Source: Mesostigma viride (lineage: Eukaryota > Streptophyta > Mesostigmatophyceae > Mesostigmatales > Mesostigmataceae). Taken from it: a stretch of DNA of 64,000 nucleotides. Numbering within the stretch: position 1 is the first letter of the stretch; every line of letters begins with the position of its first letter. The stretch lies in assembly GCA_009746045.1 (NCBI GenBank), contig RPFO01000079.1, positions 2,976,828 through 3,040,827 of the forward strand, given 5' to 3'. Position numbers and translations under genes: made by a program. Below are positions 46,601 through 50,829 of this stretch, in pieces. Below the pieces are notes generated by a model that searched no databases, was not told the DNA's origin, and saw nothing but the letters and a program-made list of their open reading frames with translations.

Positions 46601-49600
46601 GCCTCGGCGGCGCGTCCTCGCGAGTCCCGCCCCTGCCGCCACTCGTCAAGCACCGCTCCACGCTCCTTCTCCAGGTCACTGTCCGAGATGCGGATCTACA
46701 GTGACGGGCGGGAGAGGGAGCCATGCCGATGCACTCCGCGGGGGCCAGCGGGAAGTACAACAAGCCATCAGAGAGAAGAATGGAGAAAAGAACATCGTAT
46801 ATGAGTAATGACTACCAGCATATGATCGCAGCACCTTGGTTCGCAGCGGGGGACACAGGCGTGTATGGAGCTAGAGGGACACAGGCGTGTATGGAGGTAG
46901 AGGGACACAGGCGTGTGTGGAGCTAGAGGGACACAGGCGTGTATGGAGGTAGAGGGACACAGGCGTGTGTGGAGGTAGAGGGACACAGGCGTGTGTGGAG
47001 CTAGAGGGACACAGGCGTGTATGGAGGTAGAGGGACACAGGCGTGTATGGAGCTAGAGGGACACAGGCGTGTATGGAGGTAGAGGGACACAGGCGTGTGT
47101 GGAGCTAGAGGGACACAGGCGTGTATGGAGCTAGAGGGACACAGGCGTGTATGGAGCTAGAGGGACGTGGACGTATAGGGAGGCATAGGGACAAAGGCGT
47201 ATAGGGAGGTATAGGGACAAAGGCGTTAAGCGAGGCATAGGGATGTCGGGCAAGAACCAGCTGAAAGGCACCAAATGTTGCCGCTCATACCCTCTTCTTG
47301 TGTAGATACCGCAAGTCAGTTCCAATACATCACCACGGGAGGAGACAAGACCGTGGGGGGGAGACAAGACCGTCGGGAGGAGACAAGAACATCGGGAGGA
47401 GACAAGACCGTCGGGAGGAGACAAGAACATCGGGAGGAGACAAGACCGTCGGGAGGAGACAAGACCGTCGGGAGGAGACAAGACCGTCGGGAGGAGACAA
47501 GACCGTCGGGAAGATACAAGAACCACCCGCACGGATTACCCATGTCGCGGCCGACGGTGCGAGTACTGGCCCCCACTAGGTATAGTGACAGGTCTTCTCA
47601 TCATACTGCCATGCCAGAGACAGAGGCCACCCACCTCGCGGCAGCACTGCGCGAGTAATCTTCCCTGCCTTGTGACATCCTCACTGGACCACCGGGTGCC
47701 ACACCCGCTGCACAGCAGTAGGCCACCCACCTCACGGCAGAACTGTGCGAGAACGCTGAACGCCTTGTCCAGCACGTCGTCCTTGTCGATGGGGACCAGC
47801 AGCTCAAATACCGTCTCCTCGGCCGAGGTGTACGCGTTCTGGCATTCGGCACATATACAAGGGGAGGTAATGGGGGATGAGATTAGCACGCATAAGATTT
47901 TTTTTCATTTCAGAGTGATCTCATAAATAGGCCACCAATGGCCATGGACGTGGGTGAGCATGCAGCGCCGCCGAGGTGACCGCATTCTGGCGTAGGGTGG
48001 GGACGACAGCAGGGGGTGGAATGAGGCAACAAGGTGGGTGGGCACGCCACATCATTTCCTCCGCATACATGTAGGCGCTCCGGCGAACAACACATTTACA
48101 AGGAGGGAAAGGAAAGGGCGGCGAAAGGGAGGAGGGGGGGGAGGAAAGGGGGAGGAAAGGAGGGGCGGGGAAGGGGGGACTAGGCGGGGACCTGAGGGGG
48201 GGGAGGGGGGGGGAGGAAGGGTCTGAGAATTGGACAGGAATAGTAAGAGGAGGATATCGAGAAACGGCAGCAAGGCAGGGAATGGGGCAGGAGGAGAGGG
48301 GGGAAGAGGAAAGGGAGGGGGAGGGAGGAGGGGGGAGGAGCAAGGGCTTTGGGAAGGCTAGAAGGTCTTTAGTTGGCAAAGACACACCAGAAGGTCCCTG
48401 CGCAGGGGGGGAGATGCCACACAGCGGTGTACCAATGGGAGATATAAACAGCCGCCGTTTCAATGTATTGTCAGACGGCATTCAAACAAACCAGCCGCAC
48501 AGATAAGAGCGACCACCTGCTATATACGTAAAAAATAGCTTGAGAGAGTGCACCAAAGAGAGAGCATTGTTTAGCGTGCATTGTTCAAAGGTAAAAGACT
48601 AGCACGATGGCACATGGCAGTTGGCAGTTGCATGCATCCCGTGTGAGTGTGCCATGCAATGCGACTGGCAGCAGACACAGTTTGCTTGAGTGAGTGGGTG
48701 TCTCGTGTGCACAACAATCTGGCAGGCAAATGAAGGCTATGAGCAAAAACTGACCTCCCTCGTCAGCGCATCAATAGCATGAATTCTATTGCTTTTAGTG
48801 GATGGCTACTTCCTTGTTGACTGCACCATTATGTGCACACTTGAAGAATGATTCATAATATGGTGCGACGTAATATGAGCCCCAGTTTAAGTATTAAATG
48901 CACTAGTGCTGAACTAATACACAGCAAATCATGGTCAGGTAACAAGTACATGTTTTGGTAAAATTGTCTTATGGCAGAAATAGCACGAGCATACATGTGT
49001 GCCGCTCGAATCCGCTCTATTAAACTATATTTAAAGGGCTACGAGAGCACCCCACCTGGCATGCCCCAAACTCAGCCCCGATGCTCTCCAGGAACCTCAC
49101 GATCTCGTGGTTGGAGTACTTGTGCGTCGCGCTGAACGCCAGGTGCTCCAGGATGTGGGCCACGCCGCGCTCCTCCTCCGTCTCCAGGACGGAACTGCGG
49201 ATGCCAGTTACGTTTCGGACGCCATTTTGGAAAAAGGAAGCTACTGACAAATAAGATTGCCATCTGTGAAGTCAGCTGAAAAGAAACCGTCACGCCACGG
49301 TCACGTTTGAGCTCGACACTCCGCTAGCATTTCTTCCCGTAATTTATCGACGGCATATTGGGGAAAGGATCATGAACGACAAGAAAACATGAAGCACCAA
49401 CGGATGCAGCACGACGTATACGAAAAGCAAGCAGATACCCACCCAACTCGCACGGCTAGAGCCAAAGCTGCTCGCTCTTTGGGCTTTTCATTCGGCCGCA
49501 CGTAGTAAGTCATACGGTTCTTCAACTGCCCGTAAAGCAGAGTTGAAGGCCCTAAAGGAATCGGCGCCTTCATAAACTCGTCAGTGAGCTCGAACTTGTT

Positions 49601-49663
49601 AAGCTTTTTAAAAGCATCTCTACTCCTGGGAGTGACATCCACCGATGGGGGAGCGGCCTCCAT
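10404..49663 (-). CDS. PQQL: M16-family zinc metalloprotease, plant PQQL-like, 26 exons
   Basis: The rebuilt coding sequence joins 26 exons (listed separately) with consistent phases and GT-AG borders, giving 998 residues with no in-frame stop. The family cleaves peptides with a clamshell of four related domains. The active N-terminal domain carries the inverted zinc motif HxxEH (H87, E90, H91). The likely third ligand is E174 in ERGAVLDEW, seven residues after E167. Residues 530-950 repeat the fold without a zinc site and carry the Arg818...Tyr825 pair typical of insulinase and pitrilysin. Exon order and spacing match the plant type (Arabidopsis At5g56730 class, about 950 residues, from memory). 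No targeting peptide is evident. Exons are only 7.6% of the 39.3 kb locus. The introns hold all the large transposons between 11 and 48 kb. It diverges from POP4 across a 1.0 kb gap. Confidence 0.92.
11545..12190 (+). repeat. CCCCTTCCT polypyrimidine array, intron 25
   Basis: About 640 bp of 8-10-bp units (mainly CCCCTTCCT, and CCCCTCCT in the left half), entirely pyrimidine on the plus strand and purine on the coding strand. It creates long spurious open frames on both strands. Triplex or polymerase-stalling behaviour is plausible. Confidence 0.97.
12208..12288 (-). CDS. PQQL: PQQL exon 25 (residues 898-924)
   Basis: Encodes [20 protein letters not shown] and DIGESCA. It is squeezed between a 30-bp minisatellite (12 bp upstream) and the 640-bp CCCCTTCCT array (18 bp downstream). 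The donor is GTGAGG. Confidence 0.9.
12300..12562 (+). repeat. 30-bp minisatellite, about 8 units, intron 24
   Basis: The unit is built around GGTCAGGGCGGCGCATGCGT and GGAGCGTTTGGAC. Because 30 is a multiple of three, frames stay open on both strands ([10 protein letters not shown] and similar), but no gene joins them. It begins 12 bp from the exon 25 acceptor. Confidence 0.95.
13467..13577 (-). CDS. PQQL: PQQL exon 24 (residues 861-897)
   Basis: Encodes [20 protein letters not shown] and [13 protein letters not shown], a two-helix segment conserved in M16 C-terminal domains. The donor is GTGGGT. A 38-bp minisatellite begins about 30 bp before the acceptor. Confidence 0.92.
13605..13805 (+). 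repeat. 38-bp minisatellite, about 5 units, intron 23
   Basis: The unit contains GCGAACGTTCGC, a palindrome, plus GAGGGAGCGTGCGACAC. It lies immediately upstream (gene sense) of exon 24. Confidence 0.93.
14396..14506 (-). CDS. PQQL: PQQL exon 23 (residues 824-860), active-site Tyr
   Basis: Encodes [20 protein letters not shown] and [11 protein letters not shown], the conserved strand pair of the fourth domain. The donor is GTGCGT. A ghost copy of the donor edge lies about 32 bp further on. Confidence 0.9.
14715..14962 (-). repeat. PQQL: Ghost copies of the exon 22 donor edge, about 8 units
   Basis: The real edge on the plus strand is ATACTTACCTCGCCGTACTT. Degenerate versions recur roughly every 25-50 bp: GCACTTACCTCGTCACACTT near 14,886, CACCTTACCATACTTTCAAG near 14,840, CGCCTCACCATATCTAAAAG near 14,812, and others. 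Most keep ACC (GGT in gene sense) at the donor position. Confidence 0.75.
14969..15052 (-). CDS. PQQL: PQQL exon 22 (residues 796-823), active-site Arg
   Basis: Encodes [19 protein letters not shown]818 pairs with Y825 of exon 23 at the same spacing as the Arg/Tyr pair that contacts substrate in insulin-degrading enzyme. The donor is GTAAGT. About eight ghost copies of this edge follow. Confidence 0.9.
16088..16169 (-). CDS. PQQL: PQQL exon 21 (residues 768-795)
   Basis: Encodes [20 protein letters not shown] and VIKTENA. Copies of its 3' edge (CCGCGTTCTCG core) lie in the following intron. The donor is GTGAGG. Confidence 0.87.
16952..17106 (-). CDS. PQQL: PQQL exon 20 (residues 717-768)
   Basis: Encodes [20 protein letters not shown] and the Pro-rich linker to [10 protein letters not shown]. 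The strong donor GTAAGT gives phase 2, with Val768 split, and joins exon 21 in frame. Confidence 0.9.
17788..18015 (-). pseudogene. Unidentified open frame inside the hAT element
   Basis: A 70-78-residue frame begins near [12 protein letters not shown] and ends with a charged segment ([20 protein letters not shown]) before a stop. It may be a remnant of the element's own protein. No family motif was recognised, and the Harbinger insertion lies just upstream. Confidence 0.3.
19192..19806 (+). pseudogene. Truncated accessory ORF, left inverted arm
   Basis: Begins [15 protein letters not shown] and encodes a Lys/Arg-rich segment, an acidic segment, [36 protein letters not shown] and a Pro/Ala/Ser-rich tail. 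It stops at a TAA exactly where similarity to the right arm ends, so this copy is a truncated inverted duplicate of the gene at 23,270-24,592. Its reading frame is intact up to that point. Confidence 0.6.
20172..21497 (+). pseudogene. Harbinger DDE transposase with two in-frame stops
   Basis: The frame starts at [11 protein letters not shown] and shows the family layout: a helical HTH-like region (residues 120-175), IDGTHV (D209), GSCHDI (D263), VFGDAAxPRLPSL and [16 protein letters not shown] with the catalytic Glu. It is DNA-cutting transposase of the Harbinger/DDE_Tnp_4 type. TAA codons at 21,024-21,026 and 21,087-21,089 break the frame. The second falls where the family has Tyr (GDxxYP), a one-base change. 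The frame is otherwise open to 21,495, so the copy died recently. Confidence 0.85.
21528..22217 (+). repeat. 43-bp minisatellite, about 16 units
   Basis: The unit contains TTGCATGCATGCACGTGTGC and a variable (C/T/A)TGCATTT(T/G)ATCACA tail. The core is rich in nested palindromes (GCATGCATGC, CACGTG). Units differ at a few shared positions (ATGC/CTGC/AGGC, TTTTATC/TTTGATC), implying rounds of higher-order copying. It lies between the transposase and accessory gene. Confidence 0.95.
22218..22709. other. Spacer between the opposed minisatellites
   Basis: No gene. It contains a tandem duplication of about 78 bp: the segment with ACATGGTTCAGTTTGTGG and TTAGCCTTGT occurs twice (22,548-22,620 and 22,613-22,700). 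Confidence 0.6.
22710..22990 (-). repeat. 43-bp minisatellite, inverted block, about 6.5 units
   Basis: The same 43-bp unit as at 21,528-22,217 but in opposite orientation, so the pair could fold into a large hairpin around a 0.5-kb loop. Confidence 0.95.
23270..24592 (-). pseudogene. Harbinger accessory protein gene, possibly Myb/SANT-like
   Basis: Reads from [14 protein letters not shown] (24,592) through the same basic, acidic and Ala/Ser-rich regions as the left-arm copy, but with small indels near 24,400-24,430 that shift the frame. It continues past [20 protein letters not shown] to a GTATGA donor-like site. Beyond lie [20 protein letters not shown] and [20 protein letters not shown], then a C-terminal helix ([20 protein letters not shown]). 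Harbinger elements usually carry a Myb/SANT-like partner that helps transposase enter the nucleus and bind DNA. The layout fits, but the domain call is inference. Confidence 0.5.
26505..26645 (-). repeat. PQQL: Ghost copies of the exon 19 donor edge, two units
   Basis: CGTGAACTCGGCTGGAGTG (about 26,511) and GAATTCAGCGGGGTTGCGGA (about 26,612) copy the true edge GTGAACTCGGCGGGGTTGCG (26,712), at about 100-bp intervals. Confidence 0.75.
26711..26800 (-). CDS. PQQL: PQQL exon 19 (residues 687-716)
   Basis: Encodes [20 protein letters not shown] and [10 protein letters not shown]. It joins exon 20 across a 9.6-kb intron that holds nested transposons. The donor is GTGGGT. Confidence 0.9.
27375..27458 (-). 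CDS. PQQL: PQQL exon 18 (residues 659-686)
   Basis: Encodes [20 protein letters not shown] and [12 protein letters not shown] and LNYGN are family signatures. The donor is GTGGGA. Confidence 0.9.
27891..28424. mobile_element. Inverted-repeat element, copy 3 of the ACAGTCAT family, intron 17
   Basis: The left end ACAGACGTTCCCACGTTAAG is inverted against CTTAACGAGGGGATGACTGT at the right, continuing into GTTACGAT. The right half is a tandem array of about seven units of roughly 30-40 bp around CGTAACTTAACGCGGGAATG. No coding region. Confidence 0.65.
28584..28622 (-). repeat. PQQL: Ghost copy of the exon 17 donor edge
   Basis: ACTCACCGCCTCCCTTGTGA and the next 20 bp resemble the true edge ACTCACCGCCTCTCGTGTCA at 28,678, about 94 bp away. 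On the acceptor side, CAGCTGGTACAGGAGCTGG recurs at 28,838, and CAGCTGGTACAAACAGCTGG at 28,968. Confidence 0.75.
28684..28764 (-). CDS. PQQL: PQQL exon 17 (residues 632-658)
   Basis: Encodes [20 protein letters not shown] and MRMTREA. The acceptor used here keeps LLYQLF in register; a second CAG six codon positions downstream would drop those residues. The donor is GTGAGT. Confidence 0.85.
29663..29782 (-). CDS. PQQL: PQQL exon 16 (residues 592-631)
   Basis: Encodes [18 protein letters not shown] and [15 protein letters not shown], conserved in the family. Phase 0 at both ends; the donor is GTGCGT. A 24-bp minisatellite begins about 25 bp before its acceptor. Confidence 0.92.
29806..29974 (+). 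repeat. 24-bp minisatellite, about 7 units, intron 15
   Basis: The unit GGTTACGAATGCCAAAGTAC plus ACCC is nearly perfect. It keeps frames open because 24 is a multiple of three; no gene is implied. Confidence 0.95.
30578..30680 (-). CDS. PQQL: PQQL exon 15 (residues 557-591)
   Basis: Encodes [15 protein letters not shown] and [14 protein letters not shown], which corresponds structurally to the zinc-site helix of the first half but lacks HxxEH. The donor is GTGAGA. Confidence 0.9.
31308..31470 (-). repeat. PQQL: Ghost copies of the exon 14 donor edge
   Basis: CATACCGCATGAGTAGCTGG (about 31,311) and TCTTACCCCATCCGCACCTG (about 31,437) resemble the true edge TCTTACCGCATCAACAGCTG at 31,507. 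Weaker versions (CACTACCACATCAGCAGACC, twice) lie near 31,222-31,268. Confidence 0.65.
31512..31628 (-). CDS. PQQL: PQQL exon 14 (residues 518-557)
   Basis: Encodes [20 protein letters not shown], the opening strands of the second, catalytically silent half. Phase 2 at both ends; the donor is GTAAGA. Both exon edges have degenerate copies in the adjoining introns. Confidence 0.9.
31695..31869 (-). repeat. PQQL: Ghost copies of the exon 14 acceptor edge, two units
   Basis: TTTGATCTGGTCCACCTTGC (31,697) continuing GCTTCTTAGTGAT, and GCATCAACTTGGCCCATCTT (31,829) continuing to GACGTGCCTG, copy the exon start at 31,590-31,632. The spacing is about 110-130 bp. Flanking intron sequence (ACATGCCAGCAA) is repeated with them. 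Confidence 0.8.
32508..32550 (-). repeat. PQQL: Distant ghost copy of the exon 13 donor edge
   Basis: CTGGACGCGGACCGCGCGCG and the following bases align with exon 13's 3' edge but with many differences. It lies beyond the repetitive element at 32,551-34,957, suggesting the element landed inside a ghost array. Confidence 0.5.
32551..34957. mobile_element. Tandem-structured element in intron 13, no coding region
   Basis: A block of about 255 bp (starting ATCGGTGTTCTCTGAACGTA) occurs at 32,562-32,816 and 33,942-34,196. It is preceded at 33,821-33,941 by a 121-bp block (starting TAACGAGAACTACAATCAAT) that recurs at 34,234-34,358. Decayed versions follow at about 34,359-34,450 and 34,800-34,910. 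This could be the repeated ends of a small LTR (TRIM-like) element or a tandem satellite. No protein motif was recognised. Confidence 0.55.
34958..35000 (-). repeat. PQQL: Near-perfect copy of the exon 13 3' edge and donor
   Basis: 41 of 43 bases match 35,053-35,095, covering the last 12-13 codons ([13 protein letters not shown]) and the G|GT donor. It lies 95 bp downstream of the real one in gene sense. A recent duplication; its own donor reads GTAATC and could be used. Confidence 0.9.
35055..35197 (-). CDS. PQQL: PQQL exon 13 (residues 471-518)
   Basis: Encodes a Glu/Lys/Ala helix, then [20 protein letters not shown], the linker between the two protease halves. The last 43 nt including the donor are copied almost exactly at 34,958-35,000. 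The donor is GTGAGT, phase 2. Confidence 0.88.
35393..35463 (-). CDS. PQQL: PQQL exon 12 (residues 447-470)
   Basis: Encodes [20 protein letters not shown] and VKT. It is the least conserved exon, but phase 1-to-0 joining and position fit exactly between exons 11 and 13. The donor is GTACGA. Confidence 0.75.
35666..36419. mobile_element. Short non-autonomous transposon, G-tract ends, copy 1
   Basis: The ends AGGAGGGGGGACAT and ATGTCCCCCCTCCT are flanked by a perfect 8-bp duplication TCATCGTG (35,658-35,665 and 36,420-36,427). An 8-bp duplication is compatible with hAT. The 754-bp body has no recognisable coding region. It lies in PQQL intron 11. Confidence 0.8.
36473..36604 (+). repeat. 14-bp minisatellite, about 9 units, intron 11
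   Basis: The unit AGCTCCCCACGTCG is repeated almost perfectly, with two early variants (CACGTCA, CATGTCA). Confidence 0.95.
37079..37646. mobile_element. Short non-autonomous transposon, G-tract ends, copy 2
   Basis: The ends ATGGGGGGGGGGACGT and ATGTCCCCCCCCT are flanked by a perfect 8-bp duplication GTAGATAC (37,071-37,078 and 37,647-37,654). Internal motifs shared with copy 1 include GGCGCCTGGTTTT, CAGGAAAGG and CCATTTTTCACTTTGGCTGG. Confidence 0.8.
37755..38075 (-). repeat. PQQL: Ghost copies of the exon 11 donor edge, four or more units
   Basis: The real edge is CCTACCTGGCAGCAGCGTCT followed by TGGCCAGCTTCATCTC. Copies at about 38,020 (CTACCCGGCAGCAGCGGCTT), 37,963 (CCCACCTGGCGGTAGGGTCT), 37,845 (CCCCTACCTGGCTTG) and 37,758 (CCCCTTACCTGGCCGC) grow more degenerate with distance. 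The spacing is about 60-90 bp. Confidence 0.8.
38092..38161 (-). CDS. PQQL: PQQL exon 11 (residues 424-447)
   Basis: Encodes [20 protein letters not shown] and LLP, ending in phase 1 (Glu447 split). The donor is GTAGGA. Several degenerate copies of its 3' edge follow in the intron. Confidence 0.88.
38704..40089. mobile_element. hAT-type element with perfect 8-bp target duplication
   Basis: The ends CAGTGCTTCTGCTAA and TTAGCAGAAGCACTG are perfect 15-bp inverted repeats flanked by GGGGTTTC on both sides (38,696-38,703 and 40,090-40,097). Both subterminal regions carry clusters of GTTGAC/GTCAAC, including the perfect palindrome TTCGTCAACCGGTTGACGAA (40,046-40,065). Length 1,386 bp, in intron 10. 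The ends are 11/15 identical to those of the 17,311-25,879 element. Confidence 0.9.
39247..39540 (-). CDS. Small acidic ORF inside the hAT-type element
   Basis: A 97-residue frame from [22 protein letters not shown], a central charged region, then Ser/Glu-rich repeats ([15 protein letters not shown]). It is the only substantial coding-looking frame in the element. The protein is not recognised; it may be the N-terminus of a lost transposase or unrelated. No transposase core is present. Confidence 0.4.
   Translation of the reverse strand: MSKKNGLAGFKTSTLDALFKKQAGEIVETENIVDLGRSLDEKEGRQGRDKRKRVEREEEHGSNAQEEEDGGQSASSDSASNSGEEESGEEESGEEGA
40120..40184 (-). repeat. PQQL: Ghost copies of the exon 10 donor edge, two units
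   Basis: CCCACCTGCCAATGCTCGTC and CCCACCTGCACATAAGTATC precede the true CCCACCTGCAGATACTCATC at about 30-bp spacing, so three candidate donors line up in register. Confidence 0.8.
40185..40322 (-). CDS. PQQL: PQQL exon 10 (residues 378-423)
   Basis: Encodes [20 protein letters not shown] and [20 protein letters not shown], very typical of the family. The 14-bp GGGCGGATGGTGGT array ends within about 10 bp of the acceptor, and two copies of the exon's 3' edge lie past the donor. Confidence 0.92.
40330..40665 (+). repeat. 14-bp minisatellite, intron 9
   Basis: The unit GGTGGGCGGATGGT (variant GGTGGGTGGATGGT) is repeated about 22 times. In gene sense it is C-rich and abuts the exon 10 acceptor, so it probably supplies the pyrimidine tract. 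Confidence 0.95.
41027..41095 (-). CDS. PQQL: PQQL exon 9 (residues 355-377)
   Basis: A 69-nt exon encoding [20 protein letters not shown] and LTE, phase 0. The donor is GTACGT. The telomere-like array lies about 150 bp before its acceptor. Confidence 0.85.
41242..41370 (+). repeat. Interstitial TTTAGGG telomere-type array, intron 8
   Basis: About 18 units; the first few mix TTTAGGG and TTCAGGG, the rest are perfect TTTAGGG. Unique intron sequence continues on both sides, so this is not a chromosome end. TTTAGGG is the telomere unit of most plants and many algae. Confidence 0.95.
41676..41735 (-). CDS. PQQL: PQQL exon 8 (residues 335-354)
   Basis: A 60-nt microexon encoding [20 protein letters not shown], phase 0. 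The DPPF core matches the family at this exact place. The donor is GTGAGT. Confidence 0.85.
43133..43261 (-). CDS. PQQL: PQQL exon 7 (residues 292-334)
   Basis: Encodes a strand (AVHVTFKCP) and the helix [20 protein letters not shown]. The 'LNQRxFK' core is typical of the second domain. The donor is GTGAGG. Confidence 0.88.
43980..44105 (+). repeat. CA-rich microsatellite, intron 6
   Basis: Interrupted (CA)n with CACG variants and a short (CAAA)n end, immediately beside the exon 6 donor at 44,114. Confidence 0.85.
44115..44255 (-). CDS. PQQL: PQQL exon 6 (residues 245-291)
   Basis: Encodes [15 protein letters not shown], then a Pro-rich linker and the conserved core [18 protein letters not shown]. 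Phase 0 at both ends; the donor is GTGCGC. Confidence 0.9.
44715..45665 (+). repeat. 8-bp TACCTCA(C/T) array, intron 5
   Basis: About 115 units over 0.95 kb. Blocks of TACCTCAT alternate with blocks of TACCTCAC, which implies segment-wise amplification. In gene sense the unit is TGAGGTAG or TGAGGTAA, so every unit holds a splice-donor-like GAG|GTA. Confidence 0.97.
45755..46100 (+). repeat. 8-bp CCTGCCCT array, intron 5
   Basis: About 40 units with CCCCCTAG interruptions, becoming degenerate towards the exon 5 donor (46,121), where the native sequence CCTGCCACTCACCTGCG resembles the unit. Confidence 0.95.
46122..46259 (-). CDS. PQQL: PQQL exon 5 (residues 199-244)
   Basis: Encodes [13 protein letters not shown] and [19 protein letters not shown], the family's hallmark segment after the active site and start of the second domain. 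The donor is GTGAGT. The 8-bp CCTGCCCT array begins about 40 bp into the intron. Confidence 0.95.
46570..46695 (-). CDS. PQQL: PQQL exon 4 (residues 157-198), third zinc ligand
   Basis: Encodes [19 protein letters not shown]174 is the likely third zinc ligand by analogy with the glutamate of the M16 HxxEH...E pattern. The spacing from H91 (83) is slightly longer than the classic 77. The donor is GTAATG. Confidence 0.92.
46855..47240 (+). repeat. 26-bp minisatellite, intron 3
   Basis: The unit AGGGACACAGGCGTGTATGG plus AGCTAG (variants GTGTGG, AGGTAG) is repeated about 12 times, then decays to GTATAGGGAGGCATAGGGAC copies. Confidence 0.93.
47335..47525 (+). repeat. 19-bp minisatellite, intron 3
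   Basis: The unit GGAGGAGACAAGACCGTCG (variant GAACATCG) is repeated about 9 times. Confidence 0.93.
47731..47838 (-). CDS. PQQL: PQQL exon 3 (residues 121-156)
   Basis: Encodes [16 protein letters not shown] and the helix [16 protein letters not shown], the conserved segment after the zinc site. Phase 0 at both ends; the donor is GTGGGT. Confidence 0.92.
48100..48360 (+). repeat. Purine-rich low-complexity tract, intron 2
   Basis: Irregular GGGGGAGGAAAGG runs with no fixed period; gives spurious Gly/Arg-rich frames. Confidence 0.8.
49056..49194 (-). CDS. PQQL: PQQL exon 2 (residues 74-120), zinc site
   Basis: Encodes [20 protein letters not shown], which contains the catalytic HxxEH motif (H87, E90, H91), followed by [13 protein letters not shown]. 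The acceptor is CCGCAG and the donor GTGGGG, phase 0. Confidence 0.95.
49443..49663 (-). CDS. PQQL: PQQL exon 1 (residues 1-74)
   Basis: Starts at the ATG read from 49,663; no upstream exon is needed to match the family length. It encodes a variable N-terminus, then [17 protein letters not shown] and [11 protein letters not shown], the first strand of the M16 fold. The donor is GTGGGT, phase 2, with Gly74 split across the intron. Confidence 0.88.
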
Positions 49664-50702
49664 CTTGGAAAGTTTCCCAGAAGCTTGTCCTAATATTTGC
49701 TTTACTAACAGGCGAGCTCCTCAGGAAGTTGTCCAAGTACAGCGCGCCTGCAAAAATGCTTCCAAGCGCTGCCGCTGCACTTGCGACGTACAGCGGACAA
49801 GTCTTATGTATCGCGCACGGAAATTATGCTTATTTTCACCTACCTGTGCATTCTCGTCTGCTGTAACAAATGTATTTACTGTGCAGGCTGAAAAAACTGC
49901 CTGTCTGTGCACTGCGTACCTACAGCAGGAAGTGCCGCCATTTCTCTCTCCTCAGCTCCCGCCACCATGTACTTATCTTGTTCTGACATCCACGTACGAA
50001 CCCCGATGCCTTGGGTGTAATGGTAGTACGGTATTTACTTCAATTGCACCATCATTTGTACCAACTTGGAAAGTAACACATGTGAGATCCTAACATTTCC
50101 CCCGCTGCTGCCACACGTCCGTTTGCTTTGACATCATTTTTTCCGCGCATGCAGGGATCACGTGCGTGCTGTCTGCATGATGTACAATGCTGCTGTCTGC
50201 CATGTAAGCTTAGCATGACGAGAGTGAAAAGTTGCTGACTCGTAGAAGTGGCCACGGGTGTTATCTACGTAATGTCGTGGGAAAGACGCATATCTTAGCC
50301 GTGAACCACGCGCAACTATAGACTGAAGTCTTAGTAAGAACGGGTAATGGGCGTGTAGTATAACATGGCCGCGCATCGCGATTTATGCGATTAATGCACT
50401 AGCCCACATTGCGTGTGCCTGGATTGCGTTTACCAATTGCGTGGTTTATCGTGCCCGCAGTCGACGGCGGCTGCGCCAAAATTGCCGTATGGAGAGGTAC
50501 ATCTTAAAGGGCGGTGAACACTAAATGGTAGTGTCAAAGGCGAGGGTATAATGGAGGGGAAGTTGAAGCATTTGGCGCTTGTCTTTGTGCGACGTTGGCT
50601 GCCTGGGGGCAACGGTAGATAGACTTCCTTATTTAGTTGAGAAAAACTCCCATCAAATACCAGAAAAATTTGTCAACAGGGAGCTTCGGGGATCGTGGAA
50701 CC
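49664..50702. promoter_or_regulatory. Head-to-head intergenic region, possible shared promoter
   Basis: This 1,039-bp gap separates the start codons of the divergent PQQL and POP4 genes. It must hold both 5' UTRs and promoters unless a 5' non-coding exon lies elsewhere. A GTATAATGG sequence near 50,545 is upstream of POP4, but its role is not demonstrated. Confidence 0.5.
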
Positions 50703-50829
50703 ATGAGCGCGGCTTTAGAAGCCAAGAAGAGGCGGCTAGCTTACTTGGAGGAGACCTATGGCAGGACGCCGGCTTCGACGTCTGGGGCGGCGGCCGTGTC
50801 TCAACAACACAAGGAGAGAGACACGAAGG
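50703..50829 (+). CDS. POP4: POP4 exon 1
   Basis: Starts at ACCATGAGC, the first ATG in this frame. It encodes MSAALEAKKRRLAYLEETYG and a Ser/Ala-rich stretch ending KERDTK, phase 1. The donor is GTAAGC. The helical basic start resembles plant POP4. Confidence 0.7.
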
